Shown: in pieces, positions 7,233 to 14,578 of the stretch
Layout of the letters: the number at the start of each line of letters is the position of its first letter
How positions within the stretch are numbered: position 1 is the first letter of the stretch
NCBI GenBank assembly: GCA_027625355.1
Contig: JAQBWI010000002.1
Span: 1-35,164, forward strand
Reading direction: 5' to 3'
Length of the DNA: 35,164 bases
Source of the DNA: Pseudomonadota bacterium
Lineage (GTDB): Bacteria > Pseudomonadota > Alphaproteobacteria > HIMB59 > GCA-002718135
The notes under the pieces: generated by a model
Told to the model about the DNA's origin: nothing
The model's database searches: none
What the model saw: the letters and a program-made list of their open reading frames with translations, nothing else
Made by a program: the position numbers and the translations under genes

Positions 7233-8447
7233 TTATAAAAGACCTTTTTCTGTTGCAGCAGTAATATAATCTGCCTCTATTTTTTCGAGTGTAGCTTTAG
7301 CTGTTGCTGCACCAGTTAAATAGTCAGGAAGCGTATTACCTAAAACTCCATGCAAAGTACTCATTTTTGCTGAAGCAGGATAAGGAGCAGCTCCTCCTTT
7401 TGCAGTCATAACAGCTCCAATGTTTGAAGGTGCTGGGTCAAAAGCACTTGAAATCCACGGTGCAGCTTCAGGACTTTCACCTAAATTTGAAGGATCTAAA
7501 CCAACCATAGCTAATTTAAATGCAGCTTCCGCTTCTTCATCAGAAATATTTTTTGCAATAACAACTCCATCCCACCAAAGAGTAGAAGCTGGTTTTCCTC
7601 CTCTTATCGTAGTAGGTGCTGATGCAAATTTAACTAATCCGACAACGCTTGATTCTTCTGCGTTATCCATTGCACCTGCTCTAGAAGCCCATAAATTTGC
7701 CATTGCAATTTTACCTTGTTGGAATTGTTGTTGAACGTACGTTGAATCAGAAGTCAAATATTCTGGATCCATATACTCAGTAAGCTTTTTCAACATTTTA
7801 AGTGTTTCGTAACCATTTGCATTATTTACAGCAGGCATATTTTCATCAAAGAAAGTATCAGCATAACCTAAATACATGTTTATAAACTCTTCACCTAAAT
7901 TCCAACCAGCTGCAAATGTACCTCCCAAAGGATAATCTACTACCCCAGCATTTTGTATAATTTTAGCAGCTTTGATCACTTCGTCGTAAGTTGTTGGTAC
8001 ATCAATACCTAGATCATTGAGAATATCTTCTCTATAAAATAAATGTTGAGCATTGGTCATCATGGCAATTGCCATGACCTGTCCATTAATTGTAACTTTT
8101 TGGTTGTCTTGTAAAGCACCACCATGCTTAGCAATCAAATCATCAAGCGGTCTAGTTAATCCAGCATCAAGAACTGAAACATTTGTAGATGCAGATACGC
8201 CTGCTAGAGCATACTGTGATGGATTACTATCCAGTGCTGCTACAATTTTATCTTTGTAATCTTGATCAAGTGTTGGTGTGAAATTACCACATTCTTCCAT
8301 AGCACTTGTAACAACTTTCCAAGCGTCAAATCCAGCACTTAGTGAAGTTAATGGAACATCGTTTTTATTTTCACAAGCTTTTGCAGAGCTAAAACCAATT
8401 AAGGCAAAAGATGCAATAACTGAAAATAATATAAATAATTTTTTCAT
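7233..8447 (-). CDS. periplasmic solute-binding protein, family 1 (MalE/UgpB-like)
   Basis: 404 residues with a clear Sec signal peptide (KKLFILFSVIASFALIGFSSAKA), probably cleaved after AKA before Cys25. No canonical lipobox is seen, so it is likely soluble in the periplasm. Cys25 and Cys53 could form a disulfide. The body has the SBP_bac_1 pattern, including YREDILNDLGIDVPTTYDE. It should capture a substrate and deliver it to the two permeases downstream. It is the first gene of the operon, with Shine-Dalgarno AGAGGA, and diverges from the LacI-family gene. The palindromic sites in between overlap its promoter region. The ligand cannot be read from the sequence; sugars or sugar-like compounds are commonest in this family. 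Confidence 0.92.
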   Translation of the reverse strand: MKKLFILFSVIASFALIGFSSAKACENKNDVPLTSLSAGFDAWKVVTSAMEECGNFTPTLDQDYKDKIVAALDSNPSQYALAGVSASTNVSVLDAGLTRPLDDLIAKHGGALQDNQKVTINGQVMAIAMMTNAQHLFYREDILNDLGIDVPTTYDEVIKAAKIIQNAGVVDYPLGGTFAAGWNLGEEFINMYLGYADTFFDENMPAVNNANGYETLKMLKKLTEYMDPEYLTSDSTYVQQQFQQGKIAMANLWASRAGAMDNAEESSVVGLVKFASAPTTIRGGKPASTLWWDGVVIAKNISDEEAEAAFKLAMVGLDPSNLGESPEAAPWISSAFDPAPSNIGAVMTAKGGAAPYPASAKMSTLHGVLGNTLPDYLTGAATAKATLEKIEADYITAATEKGLL

Positions 8448-8493
8448 ATGAATTCCTCTATTTATTTAAATATACAATTGATATTACATAAGA

Positions 8494-8509
8494 ATTCAAT
8501 AAAATGAAT
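8494..8509. promoter_or_regulatory. imperfect operator-like palindrome upstream of the binding-protein gene
   Basis: ATTCAATAAAATGAAT matches the perfect palindrome at 8514-8529 at 14 of 16 positions. The two centres are 20 bp apart, about two helical turns. On the minus strand TTGAAT within this site could be the -35 of the transporter operon, with TGTATA/TATATT 17-19 bp further on as the -10. A repressor bound here would block that promoter. Confidence 0.55.
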
Positions 8510-8511
8510 AA

Positions 8512-8531
8512 TTATTCAATATATTGAATAA
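8512..8531. promoter_or_regulatory. perfect 20-bp palindrome, probable LacI-family operator
   Basis: TTATTCAATATATTGAATAA is fully self-complementary and sits 15 bp before the LacI-family start codon, in the divergent region shared with the transporter operon. A near-identical palindrome occurs at 13361-13376 between the bicupin and SnoaL/hpsN-like genes. Even-length symmetry fits a LacI-family dimer, although the usual central CG is replaced by TA. Autoregulation plus control of the transporter is inferred. Confidence 0.7.
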
Positions 8532-8546
8532 AATATTGGTGGAAAA

Positions 8547-9539
8547 ATGAAAAAAAATGCAACTTCTCAAGAAGTAGCGAAATTAGCTGGAGTTTCTCAA
8601 TCTGCTGTTTCAAGGTGTTTCACAAAAGGTGCCAGTATTTCTAGCAGGACAAAATTAAGAGTTATCGAGGCTGCTAAAAAATTAGGTTACAAACCTCAGT
8701 CCTATTCTACGAGTACTTCTAATTTAGATGAAGGAGGATTGGTCGGAGTAATATTGCCATATATTACTAACAGATATTACCCTGAAGTTTTAATAGAATT
8801 ACATGAGGCACTAAGACATTCAGGATACAGGGTCTTACTAATCACTACAGATGATGGTGAAGAGCTTGATGACAACTTGATACAGCCTTATCTCAAAGAA
8901 AAACTCATTGCTATAGTTTCTGCTACAAAGCCAACAGATTCTTTCGTTGAAAATTGTTTAAATAAGCAGATTCAACTCATTGCCTTTAACAGAAATTGGA
9001 AAATACCAACTTTAAGTTCTGTAACCTGTGATCATAGATACGGAGGGGAGGCGGCTGCTGAACATTTCATTAATAACGGACACACTAAGATTGGAATTAT
9101 AGAAGGCCCAACAGGATCATTTGTGAGTAGCGAGAGATGTAGAGGTTTTAAAAATCCTATAAAAAATTCTAAAAGAATAAAATTATTTTCTGAAAAAGGA
9201 AATTTTACATATGAAGGAGGTTTTGAATCAACAAAAAAACTTTTGGAAAATGATATCACAGCAGTATTTTGTGCTGATGATATAATGGCATTTGGATGTC
9301 TGGATTGCATAAAGCAGCACACAAACTTAAGCGTCCCAAAGCAAATAGAAATTATTGGTTATGATGATATATCAACAGCAAATTGGCACTCCTATAATTT
9401 AACTACAGTAAGACAACCTATTCGAAAAATGTCAAAACTTATTACTCAGATTATTGATGACAATTTAAAAGACCCTGAATTTGAGCCTATTAATTATGTG
9501 ATACAAGGCAAATTTGTTTATCGCAAGACAACAAGATAG
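8547..9539 (+). CDS. LacI-family transcriptional regulator
   Basis: 330 residues. The N-terminal LacI helix-turn-helix is at about 6-25 (SQEVAKLAGVSQSAVSRCF), followed by the hinge-helix region SRTKLRVIEAAKKLGYKP (33-50). The periplasmic-binding-protein-like effector domain runs from about 63 to the end, with typical AVFCADDIMAFG and IGYDDI motifs. It should repress or activate sugar-type catabolic operons in response to a small ligand. It diverges from the binding-protein operon and lies next to a perfect 20-bp palindrome; related palindromes lie at the divergent promoter near 13341-13390. It therefore probably coordinates both loci. GGTGG four bases before the ATG is the ribosome-binding site. 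The alpha/beta hydrolase gene follows after 3 bases. Confidence 0.93.
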   Translation: MKKNATSQEVAKLAGVSQSAVSRCFTKGASISSRTKLRVIEAAKKLGYKPQSYSTSTSNLDEGGLVGVILPYITNRYYPEVLIELHEALRHSGYRVLLITTDDGEELDDNLIQPYLKEKLIAIVSATKPTDSFVENCLNKQIQLIAFNRNWKIPTLSSVTCDHRYGGEAAAEHFINNGHTKIGIIEGPTGSFVSSERCRGFKNPIKNSKRIKLFSEKGNFTYEGGFESTKKLLENDITAVFCADDIMAFGCLDCIKQHTNLSVPKQIEIIGYDDISTANWHSYNLTTVRQPIRKMSKLITQIIDDNLKDPEFEPINYVIQGKFVYRKTTR

Positions 9540-9542
9540 AAA

Positions 9543-10235
9543 TTGTCTAAAATAATTTTGATTCCAGGATATATGTGTAACAAAACCATTTGGGATGCAC
9601 AAATACCTATTCTAAAAAAAAAATATAGTGTTTCTATTTCTTCTCTTAGGAACATTGCTACAGTAGATGATGCAGTACAAAAAATCATAAACAAAAATAC
9701 AAAAAAATTTTCCGTTATAGGTTTTTCAATGGGTGGATTTATTGCAATAAAATTAGCTATCGAGTATCCTGAAATATTAGATAAATTAGTTTTAATAGGT
9801 ACTAATGCAAGACATATTTCACAAAAAAGAAAGTTGCTTTTAGAAAAGTCATTAACAACTTTAAATAAAAATAACTTTGCAAAATTATTTTATCAAAAAA
9901 ACTATAGTTCCTATTTTTCTGATAAAGATTTGAAAAATACATCATACCAAAATACTGTTTACTCAATGGCTAAACAATTGGGGTATAAAACTTTTTTAAA
10001 TCAAACTAATTTAATTGTAAATAGACCCAATCAACTAACAAAGCTAAATAAGATTGTATCAAAAACTCTTATTATTCGTGGCAAAAACGATAAACTATCC
10101 TCAAATATTATGAACGATGAATTAAATAAGAAAATAAAATATTCAATGTATACAGAAATTAAAAATTCTTCTCATTTTGTAATGATAGAGAAGCCAAAAA
10201 TTTTTAATAAAATTGTTTCTAATTTTTTATCTTAA
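9543..10235 (+). CDS. alpha/beta-hydrolase
   Basis: 230 residues of the alpha/beta-hydrolase fold with a full catalytic triad by motif: Ser62 in the nucleophile elbow GFSMGG, Asp183 (RGKNDKLS) and His211 (SSHFVMIEKP). The oxyanion-hole segment is near GYMCNKTIWD (9-18). Likely an esterase- or lactonase-type enzyme in the cytosol; no signal peptide. The start is TTG, 3 bases after the LacI-family stop, so it is co-transcribed and probably translationally coupled. Being downstream of the regulator suggests it processes the same substrate family, for example by opening an ester or lactone, but the substrate is unknown. Its stop is 1 bp from the convergent MetE-like gene. Confidence 0.85.
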   Translation: MSKIILIPGYMCNKTIWDAQIPILKKKYSVSISSLRNIATVDDAVQKIINKNTKKFSVIGFSMGGFIAIKLAIEYPEILDKLVLIGTNARHISQKRKLLLEKSLTTLNKNNFAKLFYQKNYSSYFSDKDLKNTSYQNTVYSMAKQLGYKTFLNQTNLIVNRPNQLTKLNKIVSKTLIIRGKNDKLSSNIMNDELNKKIKYSMYTEIKNSSHFVMIEKPKIFNKIVSNFLS

Positions 10236-10236
10236 A

Positions 10237-11367
10237 TCAAATCGTTTTAGATGCTATTTGAGTACCCTTAACTAACGAAACTAGTTTCTCATAACAAATT
10301 TTTTCATCAACTTTTCCAAATCCAGCAAAAGTACTAAAACCACAATCTGTACCAGCCATAATTTGCTCCTTTGGTACAAAAGTAGAAAATTGTTTTAACC
10401 GATCAGCAACAACTTCGGGGTGTTCAACAAAATTTGAAGTTGAGTCAATAACACCAGGCACAATGACTTTATCTTGTGGCAATTTAATCTTTTCAAAAAC
10501 TTTCCATTCATGTGCATGTCTTGGATTTGAAGACTCAATTAATAAATATTTACTTTTTGCCTTAAGTACAATTGGTAAGATTTTTTCCAAACCAATATCA
10601 AAAGTATGAGGTCCCTCATAATTTCCCCAGCAGATATGCATTCTAATTTTGTCATGTGAAACTAATGCCAATGAATGATTAAGAGCTTCAATTTGTTTTT
10701 CAGCCCGCAGCAAAAAACTTTCTTCATCTAATTCTTTAAAACTCATATGCCTTGCTAATGCTAAATCTGGACAATCAACTTGCAAGAATAAATTATTAGA
10801 AGTAATTTGTTGATATTCTTCTGACATAATCACACTAAGCTTATTTAGATACTCGTCATCATTGTTATAAAATTTATTAGGTAAAAAAACATTTATGACT
10901 CCTGGTGAAGCGGCATTCATAAAGCCCTTAGTATGATTATTAGCACTTAAAGCGGAAGATAAATTATTTATATCTTTTAAAAGATCATCATTATTTTTAA
11001 TTGAGAGTTCCCCAGTACAACACGGTCGGGTATAAGTAGGAGTTCCACCACTTTTAGCAATCTTATCTTTATATTCAGGAAATGCATCTAAATCAGCTGG
11101 TGCTCTTCTTTCGCTTTCACCAGAAAAACCATTAATTCTATCTTTAACATATGTAGCATAACTAATTTTACTCATTTCACCATCACTGATAAAATCAATA
11201 CCTATATCAAGTTGTTTTTTGACAACCTCACTTACATTTTTTTTTACAACATTATCAAATTCATTTTCACTAAAACTATCTCCCTTATCTTTTGCAAAAA
11301 GTAATTCTGATAAAGTTTTAGAGCGAGGTAAACTTCCTACATGTGTTGTTAATATTTTCGTGTTCAA
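10237..11367 (-). CDS. MetE-type (cobalamin-independent methionine synthase II family) zinc-thiol methyl/alkyltransferase
   Basis: 376 residues corresponding to the catalytic C-terminal barrel of MetE without the N-terminal MetE domain. The N-terminus TTHVGSLPRS is family-typical. The zinc ligands are all present: His244 and Cys246 (HICWGN), Glu278 (LLIESSNPRH) and Cys342 (GTDCGF). Such short COG0620 proteins transfer a methyl or alkyl group to or from a thiol; epoxyalkane:coenzyme M transferase belongs to this family and is of similar length. It starts with TTG, 7 bases after the SnoaL-like gene, in the bicupin operon. A catabolic role (thiol addition to, or demethylation of, the imported compound) is more likely than methionine synthesis. 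The actual donor and acceptor are unknown. Confidence 0.8.
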   Translation of the reverse strand: MNTKILTTHVGSLPRSKTLSELLFAKDKGDSFSENEFDNVVKKNVSEVVKKQLDIGIDFISDGEMSKISYATYVKDRINGFSGESERRAPADLDAFPEYKDKIAKSGGTPTYTRPCCTGELSIKNNDDLLKDINNLSSALSANNHTKGFMNAASPGVINVFLPNKFYNNDDEYLNKLSVIMSEEYQQITSNNLFLQVDCPDLALARHMSFKELDEESFLLRAEKQIEALNHSLALVSHDKIRMHICWGNYEGPHTFDIGLEKILPIVLKAKSKYLLIESSNPRHAHEWKVFEKIKLPQDKVIVPGVIDSTSNFVEHPEVVADRLKQFSTFVPKEQIMAGTDCGFSTFAGFGKVDEKICYEKLVSLVKGTQIASKTI

Positions 11368-11374
11368 TCTTTAG

Positions 11375-12346
11375 CTATCCTGTTTTCATCAGAATTTGTT
11401 TCCAAATTTCAGTTTCATCAAATAAAATCCATTCATTTTTAATGCCTCGTGGTCCAAATTCAACATGAGATATAGCCATAATATGAACTTCTGCTTGACT
11501 AGGCACTCCAAAATATCCCGAACCAGAATGAACACCATTAAGCGACCATCTGATAGCTGCCTTTCTGTACTGATTTGGTTCATCTAAATAACTCACATGA
11601 TCAACTGAAAATGTTGCATCAGGAAATGATGAAAATAAAGAAGTCCAAAAAGTTTTTACTTCTTCAACTCCGTAAGCTTTTAATCCTCCTGGTAATTCTT
11701 GATTTATTGCCCTATCATATTTTTTATCAACTATATTGATATCTTTATTAAATATAGATTTTAAAACTTCTGCATATTCATAACCTGAGTTTTTTTCAGG
11801 TAAATTTAATTGTGAATATTTTAAATCCAAAGGTGTGTTTTTGTTAAAAGGAACTGCACAATTTTCAATACCCCCTTGATTATCAATTATTTGTTTTGCA
11901 TATTTTTTTGGATCTAAATTAAGTTGTCTTACAATTGCACCCTGATCTCTAACAAGCCATTCATCATACACTTGATTATCCTTGCATGCACAATCTGCAA
12001 TTACTCTATAAATAAGTTTTGCTCCTGTTGCTTTTCCATAAACTCCATCTTTCAAGTGAGTTGCTCTAGTTAAAATTCGATGCGATGATAAATACCCATC
12101 GTTTTCATTACCTATCCATATGACATCTTCACCTAAGAGTTGACGGTCAGGGAATTCTTCTAAAGTTGCATAAGTTGCTTTTACAACTACATCAGGTCCA
12201 TATACAACTCCAGCAGGGGACCTAACTGGAATTCCTTTTGCGTAATATTCTCTTATTGACTCAACATCCTTGTCTTCCCAAATCTGATAAGTAATTTTTA
12301 AAATATAATCAGGTAGATCTCTAAATTTTTGATCAAAACCCTTCAT
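11375..12346 (-). CDS. double SnoaL-like (NTF2-fold) protein, paralogue B
   Basis: 323 residues with two NTF2/SnoaL-type halves: about 10-150 (SIREYYAKGIPVRSPAGVVYG, then VYDEWLVRDQGAIVRQL) and about 190-320 (FWTSLFSSFPDATFSVDHV, then IKNEWILFDETEIWKQI). Each half carries the family pattern of a substrate pocket closed by an aromatic-acidic C-terminal strand. It is more divergent from paralogues A (2498) and C (13426) than those are from each other. It sits between the bicupin gene (3-base gap) and the MetE-like gene (7-base gap), so co-expression is nearly certain. Reactions known for the fold include cyclisation, dehydration and isomerisation; which applies here cannot be told. Confidence 0.72.
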   Translation of the reverse strand: MKGFDQKFRDLPDYILKITYQIWEDKDVESIREYYAKGIPVRSPAGVVYGPDVVVKATYATLEEFPDRQLLGEDVIWIGNENDGYLSSHRILTRATHLKDGVYGKATGAKLIYRVIADCACKDNQVYDEWLVRDQGAIVRQLNLDPKKYAKQIIDNQGGIENCAVPFNKNTPLDLKYSQLNLPEKNSGYEYAEVLKSIFNKDINIVDKKYDRAINQELPGGLKAYGVEEVKTFWTSLFSSFPDATFSVDHVSYLDEPNQYRKAAIRWSLNGVHSGSGYFGVPSQAEVHIMAISHVEFGPRGIKNEWILFDETEIWKQILMKTG

Positions 12347-12349
12347 CTT

Positions 12350-13321
12350 TTAATTTTTTTGGCGCACTATATAAATGCTACCTTTATCGCCACTTATATT
12401 TTTAAGGCTTCTTGTAGAGTTTTTTGGAGAGGAGAACGCATCTCTAGGTCCAATTAACACTTTTTTATCATTACATGTAATTTCCCATTCTCCATCCAAA
12501 CATAAATAAACTTCAGATTTTGATGAGGTGTAAGGATGAATATGTGCATTACTACCTTCAAGTAGAGTAAGCCCAAATCCAGTTTTATGACTAATATATG
12601 GTTTAAACTCTTTATTATGAATAGTAAAATCATCTAAATAATTTAAAATAGAATTTGAATTATAATGTTCGTCATCTAGAAAATAATTTTTTTGATCTGC
12701 ATATCGAATTACAAATTTTTCAATTTCTTCAGAAGTATAATGATCAAATTGTGTTAATTCATTATCTGTGATTGGCTCTATAGCTTTTTTACCAACAGGT
12801 ATTTGATTTTTTTCTAAATCAATAAGAGAGTTATCACTTAAAAGAACCATTCCAGTTTCTTTCGCTTTTTTTAACAATGAAGGAGTCCATGTAATTACTC
12901 CCGGATCATTTTCACCTAAAACTACAAACATTAATGCTTGTTGATCACTGACATTTTGGAATCCTCTAAACATATTAGTAGGAAATGAAGCAACATCTCC
13001 TTTATGTAGAATAACCTCACCCTCTTTTCCATCTGATCCCCAATAAAAACGCCACGAACCAGAAAAAATAATAAATACCTCAGCTGTTGTATGACTATGA
13101 AGCCCAGAACCATTCATAGGTGCAGCACTTACTGCCCCAATATTAAACCCATGTTCCTCGGCAATTTTTACATTTTGTTTAGAATCTTCACTTACCCCAG
13201 GTCCCACTAATGAGTAATTCAATCTATCCTGATGTCCTTTTAACTTACCCTCAACAAATGGAACTTTACTTGGTATTAACTCATTAAATCTTGCTACACG
13301 TGTTTCTAAATCTGTTGACAT
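12350..13321 (-). CDS. bicupin protein
   Basis: 323 residues with two cupin domains. Domain 1 (about 55-140) has the metal motif HSHTTAEVF (H75, H77, E81); domain 2 (about 230-320) has HIHPYTSSKSEVY, again H-x-H...E. In both domains the second cupin motif ends in Arg where a His ligand is usual (FPTNMFRGFQN and SPKNSTRSLKN), so the metal site may have three protein ligands or be altered. Bicupins include gentisate-type dioxygenases, oxalate decarboxylases and isomerases; none is recognised specifically. It is the first gene of the minus-strand operon from the divergent region at 13322-13425 and therefore probably under the palindromic operator there. Confidence 0.8.
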   Translation of the reverse strand: MSTDLETRVARFNELIPSKVPFVEGKLKGHQDRLNYSLVGPGVSEDSKQNVKIAEEHGFNIGAVSAAPMNGSGLHSHTTAEVFIIFSGSWRFYWGSDGKEGEVILHKGDVASFPTNMFRGFQNVSDQQALMFVVLGENDPGVITWTPSLLKKAKETGMVLLSDNSLIDLEKNQIPVGKKAIEPITDNELTQFDHYTSEEIEKFVIRYADQKNYFLDDEHYNSNSILNYLDDFTIHNKEFKPYISHKTGFGLTLLEGSNAHIHPYTSSKSEVYLCLDGEWEITCNDKKVLIGPRDAFSSPKNSTRSLKNISGDKGSIYIVRQKN

Positions 13322-13340
13322 TTCTTTAAAATTATATTTT

Positions 13341-13390
13341 ATTCATTTTTATTGAATAATATTCAAAATATTGAATAAATCAATTCAATA
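13341..13390. promoter_or_regulatory. cluster of operator-like palindromes between bicupin and SnoaL/HpsN-like genes
   Basis: ATTCAAAATATTGAAT (13361-13376) differs from the palindrome next to the lacI-type gene at one of 16 positions. It is flanked by an ATTCA-N7-TGAAT element (13341-13357) and a half-site ATTCAATA (13383-13390), giving three sites across the 104-bp divergent intergenic region. Together with 8494-8531 this suggests that the LacI-family protein at 8547 controls this locus in trans. Confidence 0.65.
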
Positions 13391-13425
13391 TTATCTCGAC
13401 ATGTGAGTAACTAAATTGATAAAAT

Positions 13426-14517
13426 ATGACAAAAATCGAAAATTTTAAAACCAGCATCCAAGCTAATGATGATGCTGAAATTATAAATATCGAACCTAAA
13501 AGAAACTTAGAGAATAAAAAAAAAATTAGGATATTTTTAAAAAATATTGCTGAATCAAATCTACAAAACTTAGAGCAAAATTTAAGAAATGCATATCATG
13601 AAAATGCAGAAGTGCGAGCATTTCATCCAATAAATGACATAAAGGGGATTGATGAAATAAAAGATAAATTATGGACACCTCTTTTAAAATCTTTTCCAGA
13701 TTTAGAGAGAAGAGATAATTTAATAATTGGCGGAAGTTTTCAAAATAAAATTTTTGTTTCTATTGTTTCTCATTTAACTGGTACATTCAAAAACTCATGG
13801 TTAAATGTGCCTTCCCATAATAAAACAATTCATCTGAGAATTTGTGAAGCTCACGAAATTCAGGATCAAAAAATTATTCGCTCCCATATCCTAATTGACA
13901 CATTAGATTTCATTCGTCAGGCAGGCTTCTGGCCAATAAAAAAATCATTAGGTGTAGAGGGAGTGTGGCCTGGTCCAATTACAGGGGATGGAACAACATT
14001 TGAAAATCATGATCAAGAATTATCAAAACTTTCAATGGATCAATCACTTACGATGCAGAGAAGTTTAAATGTTAAACCAGAAACAGATCCTGGTTCAACA
14101 CATGAATATATTAGAGATAAATTACTAAATCACCCCCAAAAAGAATATTGGCATCCTAAAATGATGTGGTACGGACCTTGCGGTATTGGTACAGCAAGAG
14201 GATTGGAAGGATTTGTTGATCATCATCAATTACCTTTCAGACTTACATTCAAAGAGAGAGATTACTGGAAAATTGGTCATTATATTGAAATAGCTGATGG
14301 TAATTATTCAATGACATCAGGTTGGCATAGTATTGAGTGTATACATGGTTCAAGTGAGTGGCTTGGATATGAAGCAACAAATAAATCAGTAACAATGAGA
14401 GTTATGGATTTCTATTTACATCATGAAGGTTTGATAAGAGAAAATTGGGTCCCAATAGACATAGCTCATATCTTAAATCAAATAGGTATAGATGTTTTTG
14501 ATCTAATAAAAAAATAA
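13426..14517 (+). CDS. double SnoaL-like (NTF2-fold) protein, paralogue C
   Basis: 363 residues. A charged N-terminal extension (about 1-28) precedes two SnoaL-like halves: about 30-160 (SFPDLERRDNLIIGG) and about 220-360 (EYWHPKMMWYGPCGIGTARG, GLIRENWVPIDIAHI). It is clearly paralogous to the gene ending the transporter operon (2498-3571), with the same motifs in the same order, which links the two loci by descent as well as by shared operators. No Shine-Dalgarno is evident before the ATG. It probably forms a transcription unit with the HpsN-like gene 61 bp downstream. Function unknown; a non-redox step (isomerisation, dehydration or ring opening) on a catabolic intermediate is an inference. 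Confidence 0.75.
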   Translation: MTKIENFKTSIQANDDAEIINIEPKRNLENKKKIRIFLKNIAESNLQNLEQNLRNAYHENAEVRAFHPINDIKGIDEIKDKLWTPLLKSFPDLERRDNLIIGGSFQNKIFVSIVSHLTGTFKNSWLNVPSHNKTIHLRICEAHEIQDQKIIRSHILIDTLDFIRQAGFWPIKKSLGVEGVWPGPITGDGTTFENHDQELSKLSMDQSLTMQRSLNVKPETDPGSTHEYIRDKLLNHPQKEYWHPKMMWYGPCGIGTARGLEGFVDHHQLPFRLTFKERDYWKIGHYIEIADGNYSMTSGWHSIECIHGSSEWLGYEATNKSVTMRVMDFYLHHEGLIRENWVPIDIAHILNQIGIDVFDLIKK

Positions 14518-14578
14518 CAGATTTAATTGATGTTATTAGATAATTATATATACGTAGAAAATTAATTTAGAGGAAAAA

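Noticed and set aside
10141..10150. ATTCAATG half-site inside the alpha/beta-hydrolase gene as a further regulon operator
   Set aside because: No second half follows and it is inside coding sequence; single half-sites are common in AT-rich DNA.
11389..11583. Short reading frames opposite or overlapping the main genes (for example 11389-11583, 12931-13113, 26256-26456)
   Set aside because: They lie entirely inside well-supported genes in other frames, with no domain pattern or ribosome-binding site.
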